DNA of 64,000 nucleotides from CAZWKQ01 sp964634005 (GCA_964634005.1 CAZWKQ010000002.1:186001-250000), one strand, 5' to 3'. Positions 16,129 through 25,107 are shown, numbered from the stretch's first letter. Notes: generated by a model from the sequence alone, not told the origin. A program made the numbers and translations.

Positions 16129-16818
16129 TTATTCAGTATCTCTTAAAACATAACCCATGCCAATAACTGTATGTATAAGCTTCTTGGAATAGTTTTTATC
16201 AATTTTTTTTCTGAGGAAATTTACATAAACGTCGATTACGTTTGTCCCTGAATCGAATGTTACATCCCATATTTTTTCGGCAATTTCAACTCTTGAGATT
16301 ACCTTTTCCTTATTTTTCATAAAATATTCCAGTAACAAAAATTCTTTGGCAGTTAAGTCAATAATATCTTTTCCTCTTTTTACAATTTTTGTATCGGTAT
16401 TAAGTTCTAAATCAGCAATTTTCAGAATATTTGAAGTAAAAAAGTTGTCTTTAGAACGTTTTAAAAGAGCTTTTATTCTGGCTATTAATTCTTTAAATTC
16501 AAAAGGTTTAACAAGATAATCATCTGCTCCCGATTCGAATCCGCTTACCTTATCATCGGTAGAACTAAATGCCGATAACATAAGTATAGGTATTCTAATG
16601 TCACTTTTTCTAATTTCTCTACAAAGGTCATATCCGTTAATTACCGGGAGGTTTAAATCGAGAATAATAAGATCATAGTGGTTTTGTCTGATAAACTTTG
16701 AGCCCATTAATCCGTCGAATGCTATATCAGAGTCAAATCCGTATTCATCTAATCCCTTTTTGATAAAATTTGCTACTTTAACCTCATCTTCAACAATTAA
16801 AATTTTATTTTCGGCCAT
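16129..16818 (-). CDS. OmpR/PhoB-family response regulator
   Basis: A 229-residue regulator with receiver domain (acidic residues E10/D11, phosphoacceptor D54 in IILDLNLPV, lysine in LVKPFE) and a C-terminal winged helix from about residue 130 (LTAKEFLLLEYFMKN, ending HTVIGMGYVLRD). It is the cognate partner of the kinase immediately downstream. It lies 10 bases after an outer-membrane barrel gene, so it is probably transcribed with the upstream surface-protein genes and may regulate them. Confidence 0.94.
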   Translation of the reverse strand: MAENKILIVEDEVKVANFIKKGLDEYGFDSDIAFDGLMGSKFIRQNHYDLIILDLNLPVINGYDLCREIRKSDIRIPILMLSAFSSTDDKVSGFESGADDYLVKPFEFKELIARIKALLKRSKDNFFTSNILKIADLELNTDTKIVKRGKDIIDLTAKEFLLLEYFMKNKEKVISRVEIAEKIWDVTFDSGTNVIDVYVNFLRKKIDKNYSKKLIHTVIGMGYVLRDTE

Positions 16819-16828
16819 TTATCAGTAT

Positions 16829-17464
16829 TTATTCAAATAATTTTAATCCAATATTAAATGTGTAAAAATTCTTGGGTGAGGTGAAACTAAGATTTCCTGT
16901 AGGTGCGACTAAATCAACAGTTTGAGTATAATATCTGACGTCTAATGATATAAAATAAATATCTATGCCTCCGCCATAGAACCAGCTGACGCTAATATTT
17001 TCAATATTATCCTGAGTAATAGGTTTATAATGAAATTGTTCGTCGGATTTTATAGTTTTGTAAACAACTACACTCGACTGAACACCGCCAAAAATATGAA
17101 TATTGAAATTTTCCAGTTTAATAATGTTTAGGCCAAGTACTAAAGGAATATTTATGGTATGAAGAGTAATGTTTTGACTGAAAATACTATCAGTAGGAAT
17201 AAACCCTGGAGTTCCAGGTTTATTGAAATAATATGCCTGTTTTTTATGATAATAAATTTCAGGTTGCAAATATATACGGCTATCAGATCTGCCATAAATA
17301 CCAAATTGATAACCCTGATAAATTTGAGTATTATCTTGTTTAAAATCAAATTTTGAACTCAAGTCGGGTTTACTGAATGCGAATTTTAACCCAAAGCGTT
17401 GAGCGTTTAATGGGAAAATATTAGCAATCATTAAAAAACTGATAATTGCAAAACTCTTTTTCAT
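16829..17464 (-). CDS. PorT-like outer-membrane beta-barrel protein
   Basis: A 211-residue protein with a signal peptide (MKKSFAIISFLMIANIFPLNA-) and alternating amphipathic strands ending in phenylalanine-rich FYTFNIGLKLFE, the usual C-terminal barrel strand. The pattern resembles the OMP_b-brl_2/PorT-like domain of small eight-strand barrels in Bacteroidota. PorT itself is a T9SS component, but many paralogues are not, so no secretion role is claimed. It sits 20 bases after the TonB-like gene and 10 before the response regulator. Confidence 0.75.
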   Translation of the reverse strand: MKKSFAIISFLMIANIFPLNAQRFGLKFAFSKPDLSSKFDFKQDNTQIYQGYQFGIYGRSDSRIYLQPEIYYHKKQAYYFNKPGTPGFIPTDSIFSQNITLHTINIPLVLGLNIIKLENFNIHIFGGVQSSVVVYKTIKSDEQFHYKPITQDNIENISVSWFYGGGIDIYFISLDVRYYTQTVDLVAPTGNLSFTSPKNFYTFNIGLKLFE

Positions 17465-17484
17465 AATAATTTGTTTTGTTGTGA

Positions 17485-17964
17485 TTAATCATATTCGTGC
17501 CTGTAATCAAATTGTTCCTCGTAATCGTATTCATAGTCATCATCGTAAATAGAATAGTCGTCGTCTGTTTCATAAATACCAAAGCTTACCGGAATTTCAA
17601 AAGTGTAGTTTGTTTTACTGAATTGATGATTTTTAACACAGTTTGAAAAAACCGGAGTAATCTTTCGGGAAACAATACTTTTTAATTTTTCAATTTTTCC
17701 TGGATCTGTAATTTCTTCGTAGTCATTAGTTTTCCCGAAATAATCCGATTTAACGTTTATGGATTCTACGTATCCTGAATTATCGGTTTTAAGCTCAACA
17801 ATAACTCTGCCTTCAATTTTCATTAATTGAAGTCTCCATGGATATTTAATTTTCCCATGTAAACAGTTTGTTATAAAATCTTTATCCTCGTTTTGTGAAT
17901 TACATGTGAGCGGCAAATAAGTTGATAAGTAAATTAAAAGCAATAAAGAAAGTTTAATTCGCAT
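17485..17964 (-). CDS. Secreted TonB-C-terminus-like protein with acidic tail
   Basis: A 159-residue protein with a signal peptide ending near TCNSQ; the Cys suggests a possible lipoprotein, but the lipobox is poor. The stretch IKYPWRLQLMKIEGRVIVE then TDNSGYVESINV has the yP...EG.V.V...dG.V..v pattern of TonB C-terminal domains. It lacks a TonB membrane anchor and proline-rich spacer. The last about 30 residues are almost all Asp, Glu and Tyr (for example DDDYEYDYEEQ), which is unusual. It is part of the minus-strand run with the T9SS protein and the barrel. Confidence 0.65.
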   Translation of the reverse strand: MRIKLSLLLLIYLSTYLPLTCNSQNEDKDFITNCLHGKIKYPWRLQLMKIEGRVIVELKTDNSGYVESINVKSDYFGKTNDYEEITDPGKIEKLKSIVSRKITPVFSNCVKNHQFSKTNYTFEIPVSFGIYETDDDYSIYDDDYEYDYEEQFDYRHEYD

Positions 17965-17975
17965 GGTTATTATAT

Positions 17976-19958
17976 TTAATAAAGAGTAACGTGACCTGAA
18001 TATTCTTTTTCGACACCGAACATTTGCCAGAATTTTATGTAATAAACGTAAACACCCGAAGGCATATAACCTTTACCATCAGGAGATTTTCCATCCCAAC
18101 CTGCCTCAAAGTCGTTGGTGTGAAATATTTCTTTTCCCCAACGGTCGAAAATACGCATTTCGTATCGATTAACATCTATTCCAACGCCTCTTGGTCTGAA
18201 AATTCTGTTTTCTTCTATAGAGCTGAACGGGCTAAATGCGTTTGGCAAGTAAAATGCAAAAGGATTTTCGATAAGTATCTTTCTCATTGTCGAATCTCTG
18301 CATCCGTAATCGCTAATAGTATATAGCCATATATTGAATTCTCCTATACCTCCGTAGGTATGAGAAGGAGAGAATAAAGTCGATGTATTTGTCAATGAAT
18401 TTGGTTCTCCGAAATTCCAAAGATATGAGGAAGCATTCTGCGATTGATTATTGAAAATAATAGTTGGGTTATTTGTAGTTGTTGTAGTAGGGTCGGGAGT
18501 GAATGAAGCTATAGGTAACGGATGTACATAAACCCAAGCAGTATCGGTAACTTTACATCCGTTGATATCAGTGGCTTCTACCCAGTATTGTGTTGATGTA
18601 TTGGGGCTAACGTAAAGCTGAGGTCCAACTTGAGTATTGCTCCATATAAAGTTATAATTTTGATTGCCAATTACTTCAAGTTTAGCGATTTTGCCGAGAC
18701 AAATATCTGCATCTTGAACCGAAATAGTAGGTTGTGGGAAAACTGTAACTGTCGCGTTAGCAGAATCAACACATTGGTTAATATCAGTGCCTATAACTGT
18801 ATATGTAGTTGATACAGGCGGTTTAACAATTATTGAACTATCGGTCATACCGTTGCTCCACTGGTAAAATGCGGCACCACTTGCAGTAAGATTGACAGAA
18901 TCGTATGAACACATAGATGCATTATTAACCGTTATAACAGGCTTTGGATAAACAACTACTTTTGCAGATGAATTTCCTTTACAGACTTTATTCCCGTAAG
19001 TAGTACTTCCAACTACCTGATAAGTAGTAGTTGTAGTGGGCGAAACATTTAACGGATTGCTTGTCCCTCCGGGTGTCCAAACGTATGAAGTAGCGCCACT
19101 TGCACTAATAGTAGCTGTTTCGCCTATACATATTGTATCTGATATTGTTGTAACAGTAGGGTTTGGATAAATAACAACAGTTGTAGTATCTTCAGGGCTA
19201 ATTTGAGTGCCAACCATAATAACAACAGAATATTGTCCTGCGTTTGCAAGTGTAGCATTTGGAATCACAGGGTTTTGTAATGAAGATGAAAAATTATTAG
19301 GCCCTGACCAAAAATATGTTGCATTAGGAATGGTAGTAGCATTTAGTTTTAGTGTATCGCCAACACATAATGGTCCGTTATTTTGAGTTTGAGGCGGTAA
19401 AATTCCGCAGTTAGTAGAACCTGCCCCGGGTTGACCGGCATTGGTTTGCGAAAATATTATATTTTGAGCTTGATTTGAAAAATTGGTTATAAGTAAAATA
19501 TAGTATTGTCCGGTAACAGCATTGGGAATATAGCACCATTCTTCCCAACTTGGGTTATAGCTGCAATCAACCATATTCAATGTTGGGTAATCGGGTGAGG
19601 GACCGGGTGCCCAGTGAGACGGAGTAGGTGAACCGGCTGTTAATTGAGCTACACAAGGTGCCGTTGGAGAAGTAAATGGTCCCCAACAAGCAAAGTCAAT
19701 ATCATAAGGGCCTGTGCCTTGCATGTGTATTTCGATGTTACCCGATGTACCAACCTGCATATAGTACCATGCAGGATTTGGGGTAGTGTAAAGACATCCA
19801 TAATTTGGACCGGGCTGACCGCTACCTGCATTTACACCTGCAGGGAAATTATATACTGTTCCCGTGCAAAACGGCGATGCAGTATTACAAAGATTATTTT
19901 GTGAATATATCGTTAATGCAGAAATTATTATACTTATGGTAAATATTATCTTTTTCAT
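17976..19958 (-). CDS. Secreted multi-domain Ig/PKD protein with type B T9SS sorting domain
   Basis: A 660-residue secreted protein. A signal peptide is followed by a Cys/Trp-rich N-terminal domain of about 160 residues. Four or five Ig-like repeats follow, each with patterns such as VTVFPQPTISV and CLGKIAKLEV. Next is a PKD-like module (IIFNNQSQNASSYLWNFGEP) and finally a gliding-motility-associated C-terminal domain (YLPNAFSPF, RIFDRWGKEIFHT, PSGVYVYYIKFW). The C-terminal domain is the type B signal for the type IX secretion system, so the protein should be cell-surface-attached or released. The repeats suggest an adhesin or structural role; no catalytic motif was seen. Confidence 0.88.
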   Translation of the reverse strand: MKKIIFTISIIISALTIYSQNNLCNTASPFCTGTVYNFPAGVNAGSGQPGPNYGCLYTTPNPAWYYMQVGTSGNIEIHMQGTGPYDIDFACWGPFTSPTAPCVAQLTAGSPTPSHWAPGPSPDYPTLNMVDCSYNPSWEEWCYIPNAVTGQYYILLITNFSNQAQNIIFSQTNAGQPGAGSTNCGILPPQTQNNGPLCVGDTLKLNATTIPNATYFWSGPNNFSSSLQNPVIPNATLANAGQYSVVIMVGTQISPEDTTTVVIYPNPTVTTISDTICIGETATISASGATSYVWTPGGTSNPLNVSPTTTTTYQVVGSTTYGNKVCKGNSSAKVVVYPKPVITVNNASMCSYDSVNLTASGAAFYQWSNGMTDSSIIVKPPVSTTYTVIGTDINQCVDSANATVTVFPQPTISVQDADICLGKIAKLEVIGNQNYNFIWSNTQVGPQLYVSPNTSTQYWVEATDINGCKVTDTAWVYVHPLPIASFTPDPTTTTTNNPTIIFNNQSQNASSYLWNFGEPNSLTNTSTLFSPSHTYGGIGEFNIWLYTISDYGCRDSTMRKILIENPFAFYLPNAFSPFSSIEENRIFRPRGVGIDVNRYEMRIFDRWGKEIFHTNDFEAGWDGKSPDGKGYMPSGVYVYYIKFWQMFGVEKEYSGHVTLY

Positions 19959-19963
19959 ATCCC

Positions 19964-20371
19964 TTATTTGTTTTGATGTTTATTAATATATTCCTGCTTT
20001 TGTTCACTCGAGTAATTTTGATTAAAAGCATGAGTAACTTTTTTGATAGTAGCAGCAAATTGTCTGAAATCATCAACTTTATACTTCGAAGGAACAGCTA
20101 TTACGGCATAATCTTCATTTGTGTTGTAAGTTACTATTCTGCTGCTAAATACATCTTGCTCAATAAAATAGTTTTTAAAAAAGACTCTTTCGAATATAGT
20201 AGGAATTTCTTTAAGGTCAATCACAAAGTAATTGGTGTCGGCAATCGTTTCTTTTACAAGACAAAAAGTCCCCCAGTAATCGCCTTTAGGTTTGGGGTTC
20301 TCTGTAATTTGAGAAAAAACGGATATTGTTACTGAAATTAATAATACTAATATTGAAATACTTTTTTTCAT
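19964..20371 (-). CDS. Secreted protein of unknown function
   Basis: A 135-residue protein with a clear signal peptide (MKKSISILVLLISVTISVFS) and a mature part of about 115 residues with mixed alpha/beta character, ending in a charged KQEYINKHQNK tail. I do not recognise a family. It ends 5 bases before the T9SS type B protein gene and follows the GDSL-type gene by 30 bases, so it is probably co-transcribed and co-exported with those surface proteins. Confidence 0.7.
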   Translation of the reverse strand: MKKSISILVLLISVTISVFSQITENPKPKGDYWGTFCLVKETIADTNYFVIDLKEIPTIFERVFFKNYFIEQDVFSSRIVTYNTNEDYAVIAVPSKYKVDDFRQFAATIKKVTHAFNQNYSSEQKQEYINKHQNK

Positions 20372-20401
20372 TTTTTATAGAATTAATTATTTACAAAATT
20401 A

Positions 20402-21679
20402 TTAAAATTTTACGACTTTTTTATATTTTTTCCATTTATTTGAATTGACTGTTAGTGTATAGGTTCCACTTTCAAAGTTCGATAAATCAAATTTCAAGTT
20501 ATTGGTATTAAATTTGTTATCATTTGTGTTAATAGAATAAAGTTTTTCTCCAAGTAAATTATAAAGTTCTATGGAAATTATATTTTCATTATTTTCAAGT
20601 TCTATTGAAATGTAATCTTTTGCAGGATTAGGGTATATCTTTATCTCGTTATCAATTGAATTTGAGCTTAATGCGGTTGTAATTATTGAAATACTTTTAG
20701 AAATTGTATCTATTGAGCAATGATTTAATGCTACTAATCTGACATTATAAAATCCTCCGTTCAGATAAGTGTGAGAAATATTAGGAGTATTGCCTGTATT
20801 TCCGTCTCCAAAGTCCCAAAAGTATAAATTGGCTTTAGTTGATAAGTTAGTAAAATCAACTTGATTTGCCGAAATTGAATAGTCGAAATTAGCAGTAACC
20901 TGAGTGCTGTAAAGTCCAATATTCCATAACGATAAGCTATCGAGAACTATTTCTGATGCAGCATTTTGAAAGACTATAGCATCAGAAGGGTTAATACTAA
21001 CAGGAAAACTCAAACCTAAAGGACTTTGGGCGAAGATGGCAGCATAGAATGTACATGCTGCCAAATAAGTGCCATTTTCAGCAGGGTGATAATTATCGGG
21101 TGAATAGAGTTCAATATTTGGGTTTTCCTGAATAACTTTTCTCCATGCCCAGCCGCAAGGTGAAATTGCAGCCTGCAATGTATCGGCAATTTCTTTGTAT
21201 CCGCTTCTAAGTCGTTGTTGCATATCTTCGTAGGTATCGCTACCCGGTGGTAATCCTAAGTCGCCATATTTATGAGCCCATGTCATAAAAAATACTGTTT
21301 TTGTACAGTATGAGTTTGCATGAATTATGCTGTCTAATTTGCGTGCATAAGGATACATAAGTGTTTCTCTATCAGGAATGAAAGAGGGAATTTGGCTTTG
21401 TTCCTGTAATACTACATAGTCCCATATTCTTTCGTTTATTTTGTTTATAACTGCTGTGTTTTGAGAATGAAGCTGTAATGTGTATCCTCCAAAAGTTATT
21501 TGATCTACTAATACTTTTTTACCTGCATTTATAGCCAATTGCTCAAACATTAGGGGTAAATTGTTGACTGCAGTGAAACTATTACCGATAAATAATATTT
21601 TTACCGTGTCATTCGTTTGAGAAACTGAATAATAAGCTTTAAATAGAATTAATAATAATAGAAGTGTTAATTTTTTCAT
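20402..21679 (-). CDS. Secreted SGNH-type hydrolase with PKD and type A T9SS domains
   Basis: A 425-residue secreted protein. After the signal peptide, FIGNSFT supplies the presumed nucleophile S34 and DNYHPAENG supplies the D195/H198 pair, the SGNH/GDSL arrangement seen in DUF4886-like esterases. A PKD domain follows (about 260-330, YFWDFGDGNTG). The C-terminus (IYPNPAKDYISIE to SGTYTLTV, ending KVVKF) is the type A T9SS sorting signal. It probably deacylates or cleaves a polysaccharide substituent outside the cell; the substrate is unknown. It is the first gene of the minus-strand surface-protein run. Confidence 0.85.
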   Translation of the reverse strand: MKKLTLLLLLILFKAYYSVSQTNDTVKILFIGNSFTAVNNLPLMFEQLAINAGKKVLVDQITFGGYTLQLHSQNTAVINKINERIWDYVVLQEQSQIPSFIPDRETLMYPYARKLDSIIHANSYCTKTVFFMTWAHKYGDLGLPPGSDTYEDMQQRLRSGYKEIADTLQAAISPCGWAWRKVIQENPNIELYSPDNYHPAENGTYLAACTFYAAIFAQSPLGLSFPVSINPSDAIVFQNAASEIVLDSLSLWNIGLYSTQVTANFDYSISANQVDFTNLSTKANLYFWDFGDGNTGNTPNISHTYLNGGFYNVRLVALNHCSIDTISKSISIITTALSSNSIDNEIKIYPNPAKDYISIELENNENIISIELYNLLGEKLYSINTNDNKFNTNNLKFDLSNFESGTYTLTVNSNKWKKYKKVVKF

Positions 21680-21799
21680 TTTTTGTTCTTTTACTTACAT
21701 TTTACCAAATGACAGTAAAAGTATCAAAAAAGTTTACCGGCTTTAATATTTCTTCAATAAATAATTTTACTAATTTTATAGTCAAAAAAATCAAAAGAA

Positions 21800-22522
21800 A
21801 TGCTTGAAAATATTCCTTTATCAAAAATCTTGTTTCTGGATATTGAAACAGTTCCTCAATATCCTGATTATCAATTGATGGATGAAAGAATGAAATCCTT
21901 ATGGGATAAAAAGGCTTCATCAATTTTAAAGTCTGAAAACGACGATAAAGCTCAAATTACACCTGCCTCTGTTTACGAAAAAGCGGGAATTTATTCTGAA
22001 TTTGGAAAGATAATATGTATTTCTACGGGTTATTTTTTCGATGGTTGTTTTAGGATAAAATCATTTTACGGTCATGATGAGTCAGAACTTTTATATGATT
22101 TTTCGGTTTTGATAAATTCACATTTCAATAAGTCGGATAATTTATTGTGTGCTCACAATGGCAAAGAGTTTGATTTTCCGTTTATTGCAAGACGTATGTT
22201 GATAAACGGTATAAAAATCCCTTCGATATTGAATACTTGCGGGAAAAAACCTTGGGAAATAAATCATTTGGATACTATGGAACTATGGAAATTTGGTGAT
22301 TATAAAAACTATACTTCACTTGAATTGTTAACCGCTGTTTTCAATATACCCACACCTAAGGATGATATTGACGGCAGTCAGATAAGGAAAGTATATTACG
22401 AGGACAATGATTTGAAAAGAATAGTAACGTATTGTCAGAAAGATACATTGGCAGTTGCTCAGCTATTTCTGAGATATAGAGGAGAAAATATATTAGAAGA
22501 GAGTAATGTAATTTATGTTTAA
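21800..22522 (+). CDS. DEDDy-type 3'-5' exonuclease (PolB-exonuclease-like)
   Basis: A 240-residue nuclease. The three exonuclease motifs are visible: LDIETVP (D and E metal ligands, about residues 13-15), AHNGKEFDFPFI (D, about 120) and YCQKDTLAVAQ (Y...D, about 215). It resembles the stand-alone predicted 3'-5' exonuclease family related to the DNA polymerase B proofreading domain, common in Bacteroidota. No polymerase domain is attached. It lies 14 bases before the NtrC-type gene, but a functional link is not evident. Confidence 0.88.
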   Translation: MLENIPLSKILFLDIETVPQYPDYQLMDERMKSLWDKKASSILKSENDDKAQITPASVYEKAGIYSEFGKIICISTGYFFDGCFRIKSFYGHDESELLYDFSVLINSHFNKSDNLLCAHNGKEFDFPFIARRMLINGIKIPSILNTCGKKPWEINHLDTMELWKFGDYKNYTSLELLTAVFNIPTPKDDIDGSQIRKVYYEDNDLKRIVTYCQKDTLAVAQLFLRYRGENILEESNVIYV

Positions 22523-22536
22523 AAAAAGTATAGTAA

Positions 22537-23703
22537 ATGTCGAAAATACTAATAATTGATGATGAAAGAAGTATAAGAAATACATTGAGAGATATTCTTG
22601 AGTACGAAAAATTTGAAGTAGATGATGCCTCTGACGGTATAGAGGGTATAAATAAGGCCAAGGAAAATAAGTATGATTTGGTATTATGTGATGTTAAGAT
22701 GCCTCAGATTGATGGTATCGAGGTACTTGAGCAACTACAGATGATTAATGATGTTCCTGTAGTTATGATTTCGGGTCACGGAACAATAGAAACTGCTGTA
22801 GAGGCAATAAAAAAAGGTGCTTATGATTATATTGCCAAGCCGCTTGATTTGAATAGATTGTTAATTACGGTAAGAAATGCTTTAGATAAATCTCAGCTTA
22901 TAAAGGAAACAAAGATATTGAAACGTCAGGTTTCCAAGACCTATGAGATGATAGGCGAGTCTGATTCGATAAAGGAAGTAAAAAGAATGATAGAAAAGGT
23001 TGCCCCTTCGGATGCACGTGTCCTAATTACCGGCGAGAACGGCTCAGGTAAAGAGCTGGTAGCAAGATGGTTGCACGAATTAAGCAAACGTTCGGCAGGC
23101 CCTTTTATTGAGGTGAATTGTGCCGCTATTCCTTCCGAACTTATTGAAAGTCAATTATTCGGACATGAAAAAGGTTCTTTTACTTCTGCTATAAAACAAC
23201 GAAAAGGAGATTTTGAGCAAGCAAACGGAGGAACTTTATTTCTTGACGAAATAGGAGATATGAGCCTATCGGCTCAGGCTAAAGTTCTAAGGGCTTTGCA
23301 GGAAAATAAAATTACCCGTATTGGCGGCGAAAAAGAAATTAATGTTGATGTAAGAATAGTTGCCGCAACAAACAAAAATTTACAATCTGAAATTGAAAAA
23401 GGTAATTTCAGGGAAGATCTTTATCACCGATTGAGCGTAATTGTAATAGAAGTTCCTTCGTTGAAACAAAGAAAAGATGATATCCCTTTATTAGTAAATC
23501 ATTTCACTAATGAATACTGTACTCAACAGGGAAAACCTGTTTTGGAATATGAAGATGCCGCTATAGAAGAACTAAAAAGTTATGAATGGTCAGGAAATAT
23601 CAGAGAGTTGAGAAATGTGGTTGAGCGCTTAACTATTCTTTGCGATAGTACTGTTACTGTCGAGGATATTAAAAAATATGTTCATCCTATAAAAAAGACA
23701 TAA
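22537..23703 (+). CDS. NtrC-type response regulator with AAA+ domain, no HTH
   Basis: A 388-residue protein with a receiver domain (D52 in LVLCDVKMP) and a sigma-54-activator-like AAA+ domain (Walker A GENGSGKE at 166-173; Walker B LFLDEIGDM; arginine-finger region YHRLSV). Two departures from canonical activators are seen. The GAFTGA loop that contacts sigma-54 reads GSFTSA (213-218). The protein ends soon after the AAA+ lid, without the Fis-type DNA-binding helix-turn-helix. Such forms occur in Bacteroidota, and they may act from solution or on a non-sigma-54 target. Confidence 0.9.
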   Translation: MSKILIIDDERSIRNTLRDILEYEKFEVDDASDGIEGINKAKENKYDLVLCDVKMPQIDGIEVLEQLQMINDVPVVMISGHGTIETAVEAIKKGAYDYIAKPLDLNRLLITVRNALDKSQLIKETKILKRQVSKTYEMIGESDSIKEVKRMIEKVAPSDARVLITGENGSGKELVARWLHELSKRSAGPFIEVNCAAIPSELIESQLFGHEKGSFTSAIKQRKGDFEQANGGTLFLDEIGDMSLSAQAKVLRALQENKITRIGGEKEINVDVRIVAATNKNLQSEIEKGNFREDLYHRLSVIVIEVPSLKQRKDDIPLLVNHFTNEYCTQQGKPVLEYEDAAIEELKSYEWSGNIRELRNVVERLTILCDSTVTVEDIKKYVHPIKKT

Positions 23704-23737
23704 AGGCAATCAAAATCAGTATTCTAAATTCAAAAAA

Positions 23738-23774
23738 AAAGCCCCGTTTTCGATTAACTGATAAACGGGGCTTT
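23738..23774. terminator. Bidirectional intrinsic terminator
   Basis: Perfect 12-base arms AAAGCCCCGTTT and AAACGGGGCTTT flank a 13-base loop. It lies between the convergent NtrC-type gene and kbl, with A/T tracts on both sides, so it can stop transcription both ways. Confidence 0.93.
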
Positions 23775-23790
23775 ATATTGCTGTATAATT

Positions 23791-24981
23791 TTATTTCAAT
23801 ACACCAAGTTCTTTTCCGACTTTAGTAAATGCTTCAATACATTTATCGAGATGCTCTTTTTCATGAGCTGCGGAAACTTGAACTCTTATACGAGCCTGTT
23901 CTTTAGGTACTACAGGATAGTAGAACCCAATAACATAGATACCTTCATCAAGGAGTTTTGCAGCCATTTCCTGTGAAAGTTTGGCGTCGTAAAGCATAAC
24001 AGCGACAATTGCCGATTGAGTAGGCTTAATATCAAAACCTGCTTCAATCATCTTTTTGCTGAAATATGCCGTATTTTCGTGCAATTTGTCCTGCAATTTG
24101 TTTGTTTCGCTCATCATATCTACCATTTTTATGCCTGCTGCGGCAACCATAGGAGGGATAGAGTTTGAAAACAAATAAGGACGCGAACGCTGACGAAGCA
24201 TTTCAATGATTTCTTTCTTTCCTGTGGTAAAACCTCCAATTGCTCCACCAAAAGCTTTACCGAGTGTACCTGTAATTATTTCGATTTTTCCTTTAAGATT
24301 ATATAGTTCGGTAACTCCACGACCGGTTTTCCCAACTACTCCTGCAGAGTGTGACTCGTCAACCATAATCATCGCATCATATTTGTTTGCCAGCTCATAT
24401 ATTTTATCAAGCGGAGCAACATTTCCGTCCATTGAAAAAACACCATCGGTTACAATAAGTCTAAAACGATGTTTTTGAGCAGCTATAAGCTGTGCTTCAA
24501 GGTCTTCCATATTTGCGTTATTATAACGATAGCGGTTTGCCTTGCATAATCTCACTCCGTCGATAATTGACGCATGATTCAGAGCATCAGATATTATTGC
24601 ATCTTCTTCGTTTAGCAAGGGTTCAAAAACTCCTCCGTTAGCATCAAAACAAGCTGCATACAATATTGTATCTTCTGTTCCGAAAAATTCGGCAATTTTC
24701 TTTTCCAATTCTTTATGTAAATCCTGTGTTCCGCAAATAAACCTTACCGATGACATTCCATAGCCTCTTGTATCTAAAGCTTGCTTTGCTGCTTCTATTA
24801 ATTCGCTGTTGTTCGATAACCCTAAATAGTTATTTGCACAAAAATTCAGTACTTCCTGACCGGTGTTTATTTTAATTTTTGCACCCTGTGGCGATACTAT
24901 TATTCTTTCATTTTTGTACAAACCCGCATTTTTTATTTCGTTTATTTCTTTTTGAAGATGATTTTTAACTTTTTCGTACAT
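23791..24981 (-). CDS. kbl: Glycine C-acetyltransferase (2-amino-3-ketobutyrate CoA ligase)
   Basis: A 396-residue PLP enzyme of the alpha-oxoamine synthase family that cleaves 2-amino-3-ketobutyrate with CoA to glycine and acetyl-CoA, the second step of threonine degradation. The PLP lysine is K242 in TGTLGKAFGG; the DESHSAG motif near 208-214 and NNYLGL near the N-terminus are typical. It could instead be a close relative such as AONS or serine palmitoyltransferase, but the N-terminus and length fit Kbl best. Threonine dehydrogenase is not in the window. Confidence 0.88.
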   Translation of the reverse strand: MYEKVKNHLQKEINEIKNAGLYKNERIIVSPQGAKIKINTGQEVLNFCANNYLGLSNNSELIEAAKQALDTRGYGMSSVRFICGTQDLHKELEKKIAEFFGTEDTILYAACFDANGGVFEPLLNEEDAIISDALNHASIIDGVRLCKANRYRYNNANMEDLEAQLIAAQKHRFRLIVTDGVFSMDGNVAPLDKIYELANKYDAMIMVDESHSAGVVGKTGRGVTELYNLKGKIEIITGTLGKAFGGAIGGFTTGKKEIIEMLRQRSRPYLFSNSIPPMVAAAGIKMVDMMSETNKLQDKLHENTAYFSKKMIEAGFDIKPTQSAIVAVMLYDAKLSQEMAAKLLDEGIYVIGFYYPVVPKEQARIRVQVSAAHEKEHLDKCIEAFTKVGKELGVLK

Positions 24982-25017
24982 AATATTTTTTTTAATATTT
25001 TATAATTTATAATTGTG

Positions 25018-25026
25018 GCAAAGTTA
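25018..25026 (-). promoter_or_regulatory. -7 box (TAACTTTGC) of kbl
   Basis: An exact TAnnTTTGC match on the minus strand, 36 bases before the kbl start codon. Confidence 0.6.
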
Positions 25027-25082
25027 TAAATTTTGATTTTTTAATTAAGTATGTAGAAAAATTATTTAAAAAAATATTTTTT

Positions 25083-25098
25083 ATGAACGTATGTTCAT
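25083..25098. promoter_or_regulatory. Inverted repeat, candidate operator of the DUF134 operon
   Basis: ATGAAC-GTAT-GTTCAT, a perfect 6-base inverted repeat with a 4-base spacer. It abuts the -7 box at 25099, in the position where a repressor would block RNA polymerase. Autoregulation by the DUF134 protein is a reasonable guess. Confidence 0.55.
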
Positions 25099-25107
25099 TA
25101 TCTTTGC
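25099..25107 (+). promoter_or_regulatory. -7 box (TATCTTTGC) of the DUF134 operon
   Basis: An exact TAnnTTTGC match 11 bases before the ATG at 25119. Its position argues against the upstream ATG at 25083 as the start codon. Confidence 0.65.
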
